Source of the DNA: Camarhynchus parvulus
Taxonomy: Eukaryota > Chordata > Aves > Passeriformes > Thraupidae
Direction of reading: 5' to 3'
Length of the DNA: 64,000 bases
NCBI RefSeq assembly: GCF_901933205.1
Contig: NC_044573.1
Coordinates: forward strand, 87,812,546 to 87,876,545
Shown here: in pieces, positions 14,076 to 27,311 of the stretch
How the letters are laid out: each line of letters begins with the position of its first letter
Numbering within the stretch: position 1 is the first letter of the stretch
The notes under the pieces: model-generated
What the model was told of the DNA's origin: nothing
Seen by the model: the letters and a program-made list of their open reading frames with translations, nothing else
Database searches by the model: none
Translations under genes and position numbers: made by a program

Positions 14076-16210
14076 TTTGGTGGTCGTTTTTTGGTTGTTT
14101 GGGGGTTTTTAAAAGTGATGAATGAAGTTCTGACACAAATTACAAATGGGTTTCTACACCACCACATGGCAGCCTATATATTTTGAAATGGTGAACCAGG
14201 TTTAAACAGAAATCCCACACTGGAAGGACATGTCTAATTAAACAAAGGCTTATGAGACTAAAGCCTATTTCATCAATCCAGTGCAAACTCAGGTCACAGC
14301 AGCTTACTGTGTGTACTGCATCAGTGCACTAAGAAAACTGCAGGCATTTTTCCCAAATCCCCAGAAGCCAGTGGAGACCTATGCTGATTTTGTGTATGTC
14401 TGTCTTTTGATCAAGTCTTCCTGCTTTTCTTTTTATACTCGCCCTTAGAGCAAAAGCAGTGGGATATGTTCCAAGAGACCCATGTAAAGGTCCTGAGAGA
14501 AGAAAAGAAGACCCAGAAGAGCATTCCCTTTGCAAGCTCTTCAGGCAGCCTCTCAGGCCCTCTGCTTGTGCGACTGTACCAGCTCCCAAGTGTCACAGAG
14601 CAGAACTGGATGGAGAGCAGCAATGTTTCCAGGTGACACACACAGCTCTGAACAGCACAGTCCACGGGGCCATGACCTCAGTATCAGCTATGAAACTGTA
14701 ACCTAGCATACAAAATGCATGAATATACCCACTAACAGATTCAAGAGAGCTTGGAAAGAGGGGATATGAGCAGAGATCTGTGCTGCTAGGTTTGGCTAAA
14801 TCATTAGGTCTCTCTCCCTCCTCTGATCTTCAAGCTCTGAGACATTTATATTAAAGGAGAGTACTTCGGTTTGCATGTGATGCCAAAATAATGGGAACAA
14901 GAATCAAAATCATTGAGCATTAAAAATAAAATCTCTCCAGCTGATGTTTACCCCACAGACGTATATGATACTGCCCCTCATTCATCTCCACCAGCACACT
15001 CACCCCTTGTTCTCCCTTCAGTTTCGTAAACAATGGAAGATTCTCTTCTACAACAAAGAAATGTAAAAATAACTACTAGGATGTTTTCTGTGTTGTACGA
15101 AGACAAAGAACACACACATGGTTTGAAGCCACTATCAGATTTCCAGAAAATAGAAAAGAATCCCAGCCAATTCAACGTAAAGGCTTGACCCAAAGAACAC
15201 ATTTTATTTGTAACACAAATGTACAATAATTTGAAAATCTCATTGACTGCTTTTCTTGATTACCACACAAACCTAAAGTAAACACTTTCATTGAGTTAAA
15301 CAAGTTTGAGCATATTGTTTCACTGGGAATACCTACAGTTTTAATCCATTTCATAAAGACTTACCAACAAAGCATTTTTTTCATTCATGTAAAGAGAAGC
15401 CAGTTGGCTGAACTGTCATGCTGAGACATGCAAAATGATCTTTAGTAGAAAAATAGGAAAATTATTAAAGACTGACATGTGACTGCTTTTCACATAGAGG
15501 GTTGCTGTACTGAATGTGGAGCTTCTATACAGCATATACAGCTGCACAACCATCTGGAAAAACAATGGAAAGCAACTGGAAACAGCATGCTATGGAGGGA
15601 AGTCTACCTGGGCAGGCAGGTGGCCCTGATCATCAAATTATCTTTCCCATCTTAAATTCTTATTCTAGATTTCACAAAGAGCATGAAATACGCTGAGCAT
15701 TTAACCAACTTGTGCATGCCCCCATTTAAGGCAGACTTACAATATATATTCACAGTCTATATCAAAATTAATTTCTGCCTTTAACATTACAGAGAGCTGT
15801 GAAAATTCTATAGGATCACAAATTTTCTGCCCTTAATGAAACAAACAACCCACCTATGCAAGTAAAAGAGGCAAACCACATGATTTCTCTGTGTGGCTAT
15901 GCTGGTATGATTAAGTGTGAGAGCTGTAAACTCAGGACAGAAAAGGAATAATAGCGCTAATTAATTAGATACATATTATCCTGAAATAATTACCACTCTG
16001 AAAGTGAATTTCCACACAAACAGCCAATTAAAATAGCATATTTTTTCAGTTAACCATCTCCTTCCCAGACTCATGGCTGCATTGATTAAGAAAATACAGT
16101 ACCATTTGAATCATCCATTATGATCATGTAAATTTTATCAGTCCTGAGATAGTACTAAAAGTTCTTGAACAAGGGGCCAGTGAGGCTTCAGGATGATATG
16201 AGGGCAGGTA

Positions 16211-16256
16211 TGTTTCTTCTTTAAATTTACTACTGTTTCTTCATTAAATTTACTAC
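16211..16256. repeat. 23-bp tandem duplication
   Basis: Two adjacent 23-base copies (16211-16233 and 16234-16256) starting TGTTTCTTC and ending AAATTTACTAC differ at a single base, so the duplication is recent or conserved. Confidence 0.95.
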
Positions 16257-16367
16257 AACCACCTTAATGTACCTTCCCATCTAACTGCACCACCACAGCC
16301 TGGATTTTACTCTGCAGTGCAAGGTGCCCAGGCAGCTTTCAGGGAGCTGGGACACCTTTGCTCTTCT

Positions 16368-16400
16368 GGTGTCCCAAACTCCCCTGGAGTTTGGGACACC
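16368..16400. repeat. Perfect 15-bp inverted repeat with 3-base loop
   Basis: The left arm GGTGTCCCAAACTCC (16368-16382) and right arm GGAGTTTGGGACACC (16386-16400) are exact reverse complements separated by CCT. A related GAGCTGGGACACC lies about 20 bases upstream. Confidence 0.95.
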
Positions 16401-19400
16401 TAAACTCCCTCATAACTCTGATAACTTCCTGTGAATAGGAGCTCAGAGAAGTGTCACCACAGATGGAGATTTGAAGGTTTCAAAGGAGATTAAAAGGTCA
16501 ATTCTGAGAATTCATTGCCAAGCATAAACTGCAGCTGATAAAGAACAAACACAAGAACCACGGGCATAGGGAGTTTTGAAAATTGTACAGTCTGAAGAAC
16601 ATGAAAATTTGAGGAATGATATGGCAGAGAGAGCTGTGAGTAGTACAGGAGATAAAGACAAGAAGCTAGTACATCAAATAGTGCAAGAAGAGGATTCCAG
16701 GGCAGCAATATGCAAAGATAATGATTTCAGTAAAAACAAATATTGAAGTGACTGGTTAAGCTTAGCATCTGGAGAGTTATAAAGATGGATCCTGTGGCAG
16801 TCAGTACAGGATTCAGACCTCTCTGGAGGAAAACTTACACTGCATGCACAGAAAGAAAGGCAAGTTTCCAGAACCACTCCATAGTCTGAGAACAAGAGCT
16901 TGAGAGGAGAGTCACATGTTTCAGCCTTAGAGCTGGTAAGTGCTCTCAACAGTGACACACATGGGGGCAGGGGGAAAAAGGAAAGGTGACTGAACATGCA
17001 CACAGAAGTTTGTGGATCAATACAACAGGGAGTTCTGAATCACCTTCACTAGAGCAACAGATGTCAGTAGGATGAATCAGACTGCCCAGAAATCCTGAAT
17101 GGGAGGTTAGACCACCAAAGAGCCATCACAATCTCAAAGGAGTAAGGAAAATAAGGATAAGGAGGACTCCATTCAAGGCAAAGGCACTGGAACAAACACA
17201 GAGAGCAGCTAAAGCAAGGGAGGAAGGGAAGTGCAGTTAGTTGTTTCAGTGTAGTCACTCAAGCCAAACAAGGTGAAGAAGAATTTAATAAAGCAAAGTC
17301 AATACAAAGCTCTGAACGTGCCAAAACATTGCCTGGAAATAAACAAAGTAGTCACATAGAAAATCACAGCTAAATGATGGATTTTACAGATTTTACATCT
17401 TTTATTTAAATATAATATTTGCAATATTTAATTATTTACAGAAAAAGCTAAGGAGTAGGAACACAGTGTAATTGTTATTTTCTTTCATTTAAAGATGAAA
17501 GGATCACAGGATCTAAAAACTAAAACCAGACTTGACTTATGAAATATAACTTTAAGAAGTCTAACGTATGCCAAGACAGGGAACACAAGCCAACAGAAGA
17601 AGGATGACAGTAAGTGAGGCAGGCTGACTGACAGGCCACCTGCCTGTCTCAGGCAGAGGGTTTGATTACCACCACTGGGGTTGCCAGAACAAAATTTCAC
17701 TCTCCATCCAAGTTAGGATATATTTTTAGTCTTTAAAAATATTACTGGACTATAAACAGATGTTGTTCTAATAGCTTTTTTTATTACTGCAATATGGAAT
17801 TAACAGCACTTCTATGCACAGGGATTTGACATCCTAAAGTCAGAAATTGTATGGCTAGGAAAGGTTGATCTTGAACCCCATGAGCCTCAGTTATCTTCTC
17901 CTGACAGGCACCAGCCAAGCACCAGGCCAAGGAGGGTTCCTGACCCACGAAGTTGTGTCACAGAACTGAGGAAAGGAGGCCAGGTGACAGCAACAATGGC
18001 AAAAGGGGCTCCCAGAAGAGCCCACAGCAGCCGTCATGCAAAAGAAAACAGAATCATGTGCTCAGCCACAGGGGAGGTTTGCCTCCTCACTTACGCTGCT
18101 CTCATTCACATAGGAAGGAAACACATCCCTACAACAGATGGATGGACAAAGTTGCCCATGGTGGCAGAGCCAGAGCCACCTTCCTGAACCCGAGAGCAAA
18201 GCTCCATGAAGGCTAACAGCACAAGGACTGGGTAAAGCAGGGCTGGTTTGTCTCTCTTGTCTTGTATGTCACCACAGTATTAAGGACAAATCAAAGTCTT
18301 GTCTTATATATGCAATGATGCATATGAGAAACACCCCAAACAGAGTTTGTCAGGCCAAAATAGTTGTTTTGCAGCTTGCAAGCAAGGCCATGGCCAGTCC
18401 AGCCAGAGGGAATGTGGAAGGGTGTAAAGGAGGTCAGGTTATGGCACCTGGTCACACAGGTCAACAACTGAGCACTAGCTCCCTATCTGAAGTGCTGTAT
18501 TACCCACACTACTTTACTAAAAGCAAGGTCAGACACCACTTCAGAGTCTCTAAGTGCCCCAGTCCTTTAACAGGAGAAGCTTTTTTTTTATCCAAAAGCT
18601 AAGACTCCAAAGTTCTGCTTGTAAGCCTGAAATAGTTACTGTCTGAAATAAAAGGATCAAATTAATTACTGTCTGAAATTACTGTAACGAAATAAGATAC
18701 AAATCTGCCTAGTCACAAGATGCTGACAAGGTATAAAATACTTGATTTTACAGTAGTCTGGTGGCAGTGCAACTTAGGGTGAAGAGAAACTTATTTAAAA
18801 TTTCACAGGATTTTGTCAACAACCAGCTTGTTCTACACACCAGGATTATTTTACACTTGCTGCAGCAAATCCAATCTTATGAAAATTGTACTCTTTCACT
18901 CTTACAGCTACAAATAAACAGCAAACCTGATTAAATGATTCCCTTGAAAATAGGCAAATTTTCTGCTAATAACAATGAAGAAGGTATGAATGAAACTTAT
19001 CTTCAGCAAAGACGCTCCATGAACCACAGACAGACATGATCCAGCGAAGTCCCAACACAAAACTTCTGAAACTGTCCCCACACCAGAATGGGACTACATA
19101 GTTCTTATCTATAAATTACTATGATGAATATCAATTTCTGTCAGTTTCATGAAAAAAAAGTACTAGATCCAGAGTTGTGCAGACCATAAATCTGAAACAA
19201 GGAGTAACTGAGGCAGATGCTGCAGCAGCCATCCATGACTTAAAAAGTCAGCAGGACAAGGTCTTTTAAGCAAAAGTGTAGAATACTTGTGCTAAAAGCT
19301 AGATTTTAAATGCTGTACTTTTATGACTAGAGAATTAAAGATTACTGAATATTAACAATCAAAAGGCAAAGAATTAAAAAAAGATGTCTAACAGGCAAGC

Positions 19401-21171
19401 CTGGCACCACTGTCTTTGCAGAGGCAAACATTTCATAGACCAATCGCTTATGAGCTTGTATACCACCACCAAAAAAAAAAACCAAAAATACAATATTTAT
19501 TAACACTACAAAGCTTTAAGCTGGATCAGAGACCAGTCCCCCAGGCAGATTTCTTTGGACTAGTCACACACTGCTGAGATTACCTCCAACATCTCTGAGG
19601 GATACATGTGTGACATTGCTGTGAAGGAAGAAGAAGATTATTAAGAAAACCCGGATTTTGCAAAGCATTACTCAAAATGGTAGTCACAGCAGAAGTTCTG
19701 GCTTCTGCGAAAATACGATTATTTATGAGGGAAAAAATTTCTAAAGATTGGCTCAAACAATGTTCCTAGGGAAACTGAAAAAAAAAAAGGACCCAAGTCT
19801 GTATTTAATTCTTTCCTTTACATCTTCACTGGACTAGCTGAACCAAATCAGCAGGGTGTTGGATGTGTTTACAAGCATAATTATGTCCATGATTTTCAAG
19901 GATACTTATCTTTTTTTTTAGGAATCATACCACCTACAGCAGAGACATTCCTCCTTTTTAAGGACTCCAAAGGCACTGTAGGTGTGATGGATCCTGTCTC
20001 CCCAAATGCCATCCAGAACAGCTGCACAAAGCATACTGACTAATAAGGGGCAAGAATGTCACCCTACATTAACAGCTCCAGTTACAACGCAACAGTGATT
20101 ATCAAAATATTCACTTCTAGAAAGCTTTCTGTGTTACTGACATATAACCTAGGTTTCCAGATTGATTTATGGAAGACCAAAAAAAACCCAAAACAAACTG
20201 AACTGTAGGAAAAAGGATCAGAATAATTTAAGAAAAAATTAATTCATGCTTAGGGTGTTAAAAATAACACAGATGAGTCATGGTTACCAACAACAGATGG
20301 AAGCTCATGCCCTGTTCAAAGTGACTTGCTTAGACATCTTCAGAAAGAAACATGATAAATATACAAACATATTTGCTTTCAAAATAAATCTCTTGAAAAT
20401 AAAACAAATCTGAAATTTAAAACAGAAATAAAGTGATGACAAATGAAAAGCAGTAACATGCCCATTGTCAGCTCTACATATTTAGGAAAACACCAGGAGT
20501 GGAGACACTAAATGGTCTCGCAGTATTTTGTGAGTACTCAAAAACCTCTTAACCTGCATTGAACACACCAAAATAAATAGCTGAGTGTTTAAAAATATGA
20601 AACAGAGTAACAATAAAGGCACCAAAGTATCCATGTCACTCTCCTACAGTCGGGCAGGATGCTGATGCCTGTGAGCACCACCTAAGCAGGGTGCCAGCGT
20701 GCTCTGAGCTCTGATGGGGAGCTTGGCTGCATCTGCCCCCACCACTGCACTGGGCCGTGGGTCTGCAGAACAGCACAAACTGTACATCACTTTCCTGCCT
20801 TCACACAGTTAAGTGAGGTGATAGCAAGTTAAGTTTCAGAGAAAAGATAACATATTTTATTCCATTTTTTGTTAGTTTCTTGGTACTGTGGTAGTGGCTG
20901 TCTTCCACAGTGCAAAATACAGGAACAGACACCTACAGCAATTTTTTTTTCATCTTTAGGCCACAATTCTGCAAAAATTGTTTTAAACTAAAGCCTCCCC
21001 CTAAAAAAAGTTTAAAGGAAGTAAGTGAAAATAATCTTACAGCTCCATCTGTACTTCTCCTTGTACCACTCAATCCAACAGGAATGAATGCAGGAATGAA
21101 AACAAAGCAAGATGAAGCAACACAATATCTGTCCAAGAGCATCTATACATATCTGTAAAACTATAGATTTA

Positions 21172-21230
21172 TGTTATGTAATTAATAAAATTAATATATA
21201 ATTAATATATGTGTATATAATAAAAATAAA
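21172..21230. repeat. AT-rich simple sequence
   Basis: Interspersed TTAATATA and TATATAAT motifs form an imperfect AT microsatellite in the DST intron. Confidence 0.7.
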
Positions 21231-22779
21231 GCTCCAGGTTGTTATGGTTGTTATGCTATGGGGTTATAAAAGAGAAATGTAATCCCAGAATGAAATAACA
21301 AAGCCCCTTTTTCCAAAGAACCTCTCCTGCCAATAATAATTTAAGCATAGGATTTTATCACTCTACTAACTATGGTGCAAGACCCATGAACAGCAAAGAA
21401 AAAAATCAACTGGTTTGGGAAGAAACGGAGACAAAAAGCTGCAGCTCAGCCACACACCCATCCTCATTCATACAGAAGGTTTCTACAGAAGGTCCATGCT
21501 GCCTCAGAGTCATGTACAATTCCTCTGAACTAGCTCCTAGCATAAGCCTTGATTTCCATTCTGAGAGCCTTGCTGCAACTCTTTAAATTTTTAAAGTTTT
21601 GAAATTTCTTTTTTCTTCTGGTGATATGCTGAATTCTTACAGCTTTATTGTTGTTCCAATACATTGGAAAGAGGACACATTAGTTACAGATGCAGTCAAG
21701 AAATAAGGGAAATTTTAAAAATATTTTAAACTAACTCACCTAACCTGATGAACACCATTGCCATGCATTATTCCAGTTTAAAGTGATTGTACAGACAAAC
21801 TAGATAACAGCAGACTAAGATCAATGGAAATAAACATTCTTCTGGAGCCAGCCCCTCGACCCAAGGAACCCTGGAAGTGTGTGCAGACAAGCCCTTTAAA
21901 TCCTGCAGTTAAATTTTAACAAGTATTATTAACACTTACTTACTTTGTTTTAAAGACACAGGTTTTTGGTCAGACCTATCTGTAAAGATTTGCCAAAATT
22001 TTTATCTGTATTTGCAACTTTCATACTACCAATTCCTATTCCAAGGCAGGGCTCTTGATTTGTAATTATACAGTCTTTTAACTTAAAACTGAGGAAAAAA
22101 AATATTAAACTAGTCCAGTAAGAGACTAAGGCCTGCTCTTTCTACTGAAGTAAAATCTCTCTCCAAAGTCAGCTTTTTTCCTTTCAACGCTCTTGAAAAT
22201 GATAAGACTTTCTTTTTCAACAGCTTTTGTTCTGCAAATGCACTTGCAAACAGAAGTTATAGTTCCATTGCACTTTTCTAGCCAAGAAAATAGCTTTCAT
22301 TAAGGGAAGGCTTCTGCCATTGCTCCCTCTGGTTCTCACCACCTGAGCATTCCTTAGCACTGTGCTGATACAGTGTCTGCAGCACTGCTCATCCAGAAGC
22401 CTGTCAAGTCCCAAATCCAGCTGAAGGCAGAAGAGAGGAAAAGGCAACAGCCCTGCTTGGCCCAGGAGTGATGGGGTCAGCAAACCAGGCAAGACAGAGT
22501 AAGAGGTTAAAGTCACTTTGTCTCACTGCAGCTGCAAGGCAGATCGCACCTGGCAGAGGAAATTAAAACAAATGGTAACATGTTCTGGTTGAAGTAGTCC
22601 AAGGAGGAGAAATAATTTATCTTGGTGCCAGGAACAGGCATAAGAAAGGACAGGGACCAACTGAGCAATCAAATACACCTTGAGCAAAATGAAGAGAAAT
22701 CTAGGGGACCACTGCAGTATTTCTGTGCGTCTTTGGCTGTCCAACAACACTGCGGCTGAACTGGGCCCAAAGAGAAAAA

Positions 22780-23035
22780 CCTGCAGGAGAGGTTCTTGTT
22801 TGCACTCTTTGTCACTTTGCTCCTGTCAGGGCAGAGCTGGAGCGAGCAGCACCTGGTGCAGGGGCCAGGGAGCTGCAGACTGCCCTGTTGGACCTGCCTG
22901 GGGCTGGGCTGTGGCACAGGAGGAGCCCCAGGAGGGATGGGCTGGGACACACAGAGCTGCGGTGGCCTTGGGGCCAGTCCTGCGTCAGGTCCTGATGGAT
23001 GCACCCAGTGAGCAGCAGGGGAAAGGCTGAACAAC
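22780..23035. other. GC-rich, CpG-poor patch in the intron
   Basis: About 250 bases rich in CAGG, CCTG and GGGCTGGG words with few CpGs, between AT-rich flanks. Overlapping chance ORFs of 71-134 codons exist on both strands; none is recognised. It may be an old insertion or degenerate minisatellite. Confidence 0.5.
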
Positions 23036-23300
23036 TTCCACTGCATCTGAACAGCCTTAGCCTGCCACACCACCTCTTGTGAGAGACATTTTAAAGTTAC
23101 AAATGTAACGGCATTCCACGTGGTGTGTATACAGATTTGTGTATTAACACAAGGTGTTTAGCTTCTGCAATGATTAGTCCCTGTGATAACAAATATCAAC
23201 AGTGCTTACAGAAAAGAGATCATCTAATGTCAGAATATACAGAAATTTTAAGTTACATAATTACAATTTTTAATTTTTCTAAGTATCTACTTTTCTTCCC

Positions 23301-23416
23301 ATTCAAGACAAATGTCTTGGTCCAAAAACTGGATTTCCACAAAAGTGGAATATAATATAATATAATATAATTCAAGAAAGATTTCTTGGTCCAAGAACAG
23401 GATTTCCATAAGAGTG
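23301..23416. repeat. Diverged 47-bp duplication flanking (TATAA)4
   Basis: Copies at 23301-23347 and 23370-23416 align without gaps and differ at only a few positions. Both contain TCTTGGTCCAA and GGATTTCCA. Between them lies TATAA repeated four times (23351-23370). Confidence 0.92.
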
Positions 23417-26400
23417 ACTTATATTAACAATCTGCCAAATCATCCTAGTTCTCTTCTTGAATTATCTTTTTCTCCATCTGTCCTCACATTCCCATGCACT
23501 TGTTTTCTGTCATGCAGAGGACAGATGTATCCCCACCTCCCACCTGACAAAATGGCACTGTAATAGAAATATTTAAATAATAATAATAATGGGTGTGCCT
23601 TGCATCCACACAATTCTTTTGCCAAAGTTAAATCACCACTGAAACTGAGATATTTGCATCACTATTCAGCAAAAGTAAAACAACAACAAACCAGGCCAAG
23701 AATGATGAAAATAAATGGACTATCATGTTCCAGGCACAACTAAGTTTTTCCCCATGCTCTCCCATAAAATGCATTAGAAAGATTCATACATTTTTAAAAT
23801 TATTTTCTCCTTTGATAAGGTCAGCTCCTGCATCAGCACAGGCTCTCACACTCCATGCCATGCATTTAACAGTGCACCAGGAACACACTGAACACAGCTG
23901 TGCTCTTCCTCCTCTGCAGCAGCTCCCAGCAATAACTCCACATGACACACACAACACATTCATCATGTAGATGAAGGCACGTTGTTGCCATTGTTTTTGA
24001 ACTGTTTTCCCTAACTTGTTTAGCACTAAATTACTTGCCCAACAGTAGGGAAAGATCTTTATAGGTCAACACACTTGGGGAATGGTCTGAAATATATAGA
24101 AAATTTAAATGTACAAATTCTTGTAAAACATTGCAGATTTAAAAGCTTAACAGAAAATTCTCTTGGGTGGCAGCTGTCAATTCAATTATCTGAGCTTTAA
24201 GAAATGAATGTTACTTCAGGGCAGGTTTAGTGCTGATTGCAACCACAGCCTATGAGCTGGTCAGAAAGAATTTAGAAGTATTACAGCATCCTCTGCTATT
24301 CTAGCAAGTAAACCAAATAACTCATTTTCAAGTGAAAAAACAAACTCATGATTTTTAACTCCCCTTCCCTCTTAATCCATTTCCTAAGGGAGGTCCTTTT
24401 CATACTTTTAATCTTCTTTTACATCAAATATTTAAAAAGGCACTGTGTCTATCCTACAGTGCAGGTCATAAAACCTCACTCAGCCTCTTTTGTTCAAAGG
24501 GTCTGCATAGTAAAAGCCATCATTTCCTCACACAATTAAATACTCATCACCATCTTTTCCAACACTGGCAGCTTTAGTTATTTTTTACAGAAGATAAATA
24601 CAATCATTTTGGTCAAGTCATTGAAACAATACCTGGCACTGCAAGTACCTTTGGTCTTACTTGTCAACAGCAATAAACACACATTCTGTCAAGCCCTCCC
24701 TGTTCACCTAACCTCAACTGAAAATTGTGCTATTATACAAATATCCCACAGATACAAGGACAATCCCTTTTTTTTCCTATTCAAGCTAAAGATAACTGCA
24801 GTAGCTGCACTTGGGTAATTTTTTTTTTCCCAATAGCTCTTTCTAAGCCATCCCAACTCTCTGTGATCTGGAGAAAACACAGCTTTTGTATTTCCATGTC
24901 TGATATCCGTGAATAGTTCTGACTATTCACTACTCCAAAAAGACCCCAAAGTTTGGCTTAAACAAGTATGGTTACAAATTCACAAATGCAGAGGTTTTTT
25001 TCCCTGGGATTTGTTGGTATTCTTGGCAGGGGGGTTGTGTTTGCTTTGTTTTTAATAGCCTCACCTCAATTGTTTTCAGCTTTTAAATCTTTAGGACACA
25101 TATTACCAAGATTTTCACTGTTACCATCCAAGCCAAAAATCTGACCATTTGTAATATAAACTTTGATTCTTCTAAAAACAGAAAAAACAGAGATGCAAGT
25201 TTTAGTACCAATAGTGTTGTAAGGCACAAAAATAAGAGGACCAATGATAACATTATACTTTAGAGAAAGACTTACTAAGAAAAACCCAGAGAATTCTGAT
25301 CCCAAATGATGAAATAAGGAAGTGTCAAGTATCACTTCTGTGTGACAAGTGCACTAGAAAGGTAAGATATTCATGACTCAATTCTATATCAGAGTTCATC
25401 AATTTTGCACTTAACTCCTTAAACTTCAGTGGCATGAGAATTTCCCAAAAATCCTGCACCGTGTCAATCATAAGCACTTCTTTAGTGACTTGACTGAACA
25501 GTGAACTCATATAATCTTGGTTAATCCTAATATGAATAATTAAATCCTTGTATACACCTGTGTTCTTAAAAGCTTGCAGTCTGAACTAAAGATGTTACAA
25601 TCAAAGTGATTCTTTGGGGTTAACTTCTGTTAACCTGAGTGAGATCAAGATGGAGACTTTATTTACATAAATGTGAGTGTCTGAGAGCTGACTGTGATTC
25701 CAAAGAAGAAAGCAGCACCATCCTTGCAACAACAGCTGTGCAGCCACAAAAGACCAAACTACCCAGAGGCAAAACCCCACTCCCATGGCCATGGTATGAT
25801 AAGCATCCTAAAATGGCCTGGCATTTTCAAAAGGGCCACCAAACCCAAAGTTACAAGCCTGATGACATAGAGGAAGCAGCCCTCTATAGGGGGTTGACAC
25901 AAGAATCCAAATTCCCAGCATTTGACTTCAGTTGCATAAAACTTCTGGGAAAACAAAGGTTTAGCTTTAGCTTTCAGTTACAGCCACTGAAAAATCCTGA
26001 TTGTGACAAGCAGTGATGCTTCAGAACAAGAGTCATATTTAAGTGAAAAATAATAGCATCAATTTTTAGCGGTGCCCTTTGAAGTAGCTAAAGAAGCAGA
26101 TTGATGACTAAGACAACAAAAAGCAGCAACAAGAATAAACCCACCATGGGTTTCAATACTATATTTAAATCATATTTTTATGTCAGTGGAATACTACAGA
26201 TGAAAATTGAAATCTTTTCTATTGACAGCTGTGAAGCAAGAGGAGTTCTATCTCCATGATAGTAAAAGAGACTGAAGTTAGAAACCTGAGAAACTTTCAA
26301 GTCCTTCAGCTCCCACTTCTGTTACATGCACATTTGGTATCTTAGGAGACAAACAGCAAGGAGACAACCAAAATGCTTTCTGGAAGTTTTTCTAGCACAG

Positions 26401-27263
26401 GTATCAGCAGCACACATTTCCAAAACAGAGACCTAGCAGACAGACATCTTCCAGCACAGGTATTTTCAGGAGTTCCTCTCATTTCTGTTACAATTTTGTG
26501 AATTATTTTTCACAGTATGTGATTCCAAAGGTGCATTTTTTCCATAAAAGCCAACCATTATTTTTGTGTACCATTTGTATTTGTCACAATAATCAGCTAT
26601 ACAGTTTTCATAAACATTTATCACAGTGGAACAGCAGTAGTGAAAATGAGAACATTTACCTTAGCACTGCTCTTTTGGGGAGCAAATGCTCAGCTCGACT
26701 ACAGGAAAATAGGATCAGAATTATGTAGGGAACCACCATGATCCCTTGATATCAAGTTTGCTAGCTTTACTATACATCCATGCTAACACACAAATTAGTA
26801 TAATAAAGACAGGGAAGAAGAGGCTTGGGAATGCACTCCTTACTTGTTACCAAAATAATATCCTGTTAGGTAAAATGGAGGTGTACCAACTCAGCAGAAA
26901 GGAGAACAGCAAACATAAGCAAAGAGGACTGAAGACACAGAGGTGCCCAGTCTCTTAAGTAAAGCTTACCAACTTTCTATAATAACTGAAACATAAATAA
27001 GCAACAACTACATAGTCATCTACTTCAGATTAACTTCTTGTTCACACAGATTTACCTTTTTGGATTAGCAGACAGGGATCAGGTAACATCTGAAGTGACT
27101 AATATTGACTGATGTCACAGTATCACAGAACTTACACCTGTAGATTTTTGCACATAAACAGTTAATAGATAATGTGGAGTTAATAAATGTAGAGAAGTCA
27201 GGTTTGGAACATGCTATACCAACTAAAGAGGAAACAGGATTTAAAAGCAATATTGGAAAGTTT

Positions 27264-27311
27264 AATCTTCAATATTTTAAGCCTCTCACTTGTCTTAAAA
27301 TATTGAAGATT
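27264..27311. repeat. Perfect 18-bp inverted repeat with 12-base loop
   Basis: AATCTTCAATATTTTAAG (27264-27281) and CTTAAAATATTGAAGATT (27294-27311) are exact reverse complements. Three further outer positions can pair if G-U is allowed. No target-site duplication or known terminal-repeat family was recognised. Confidence 0.95.
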
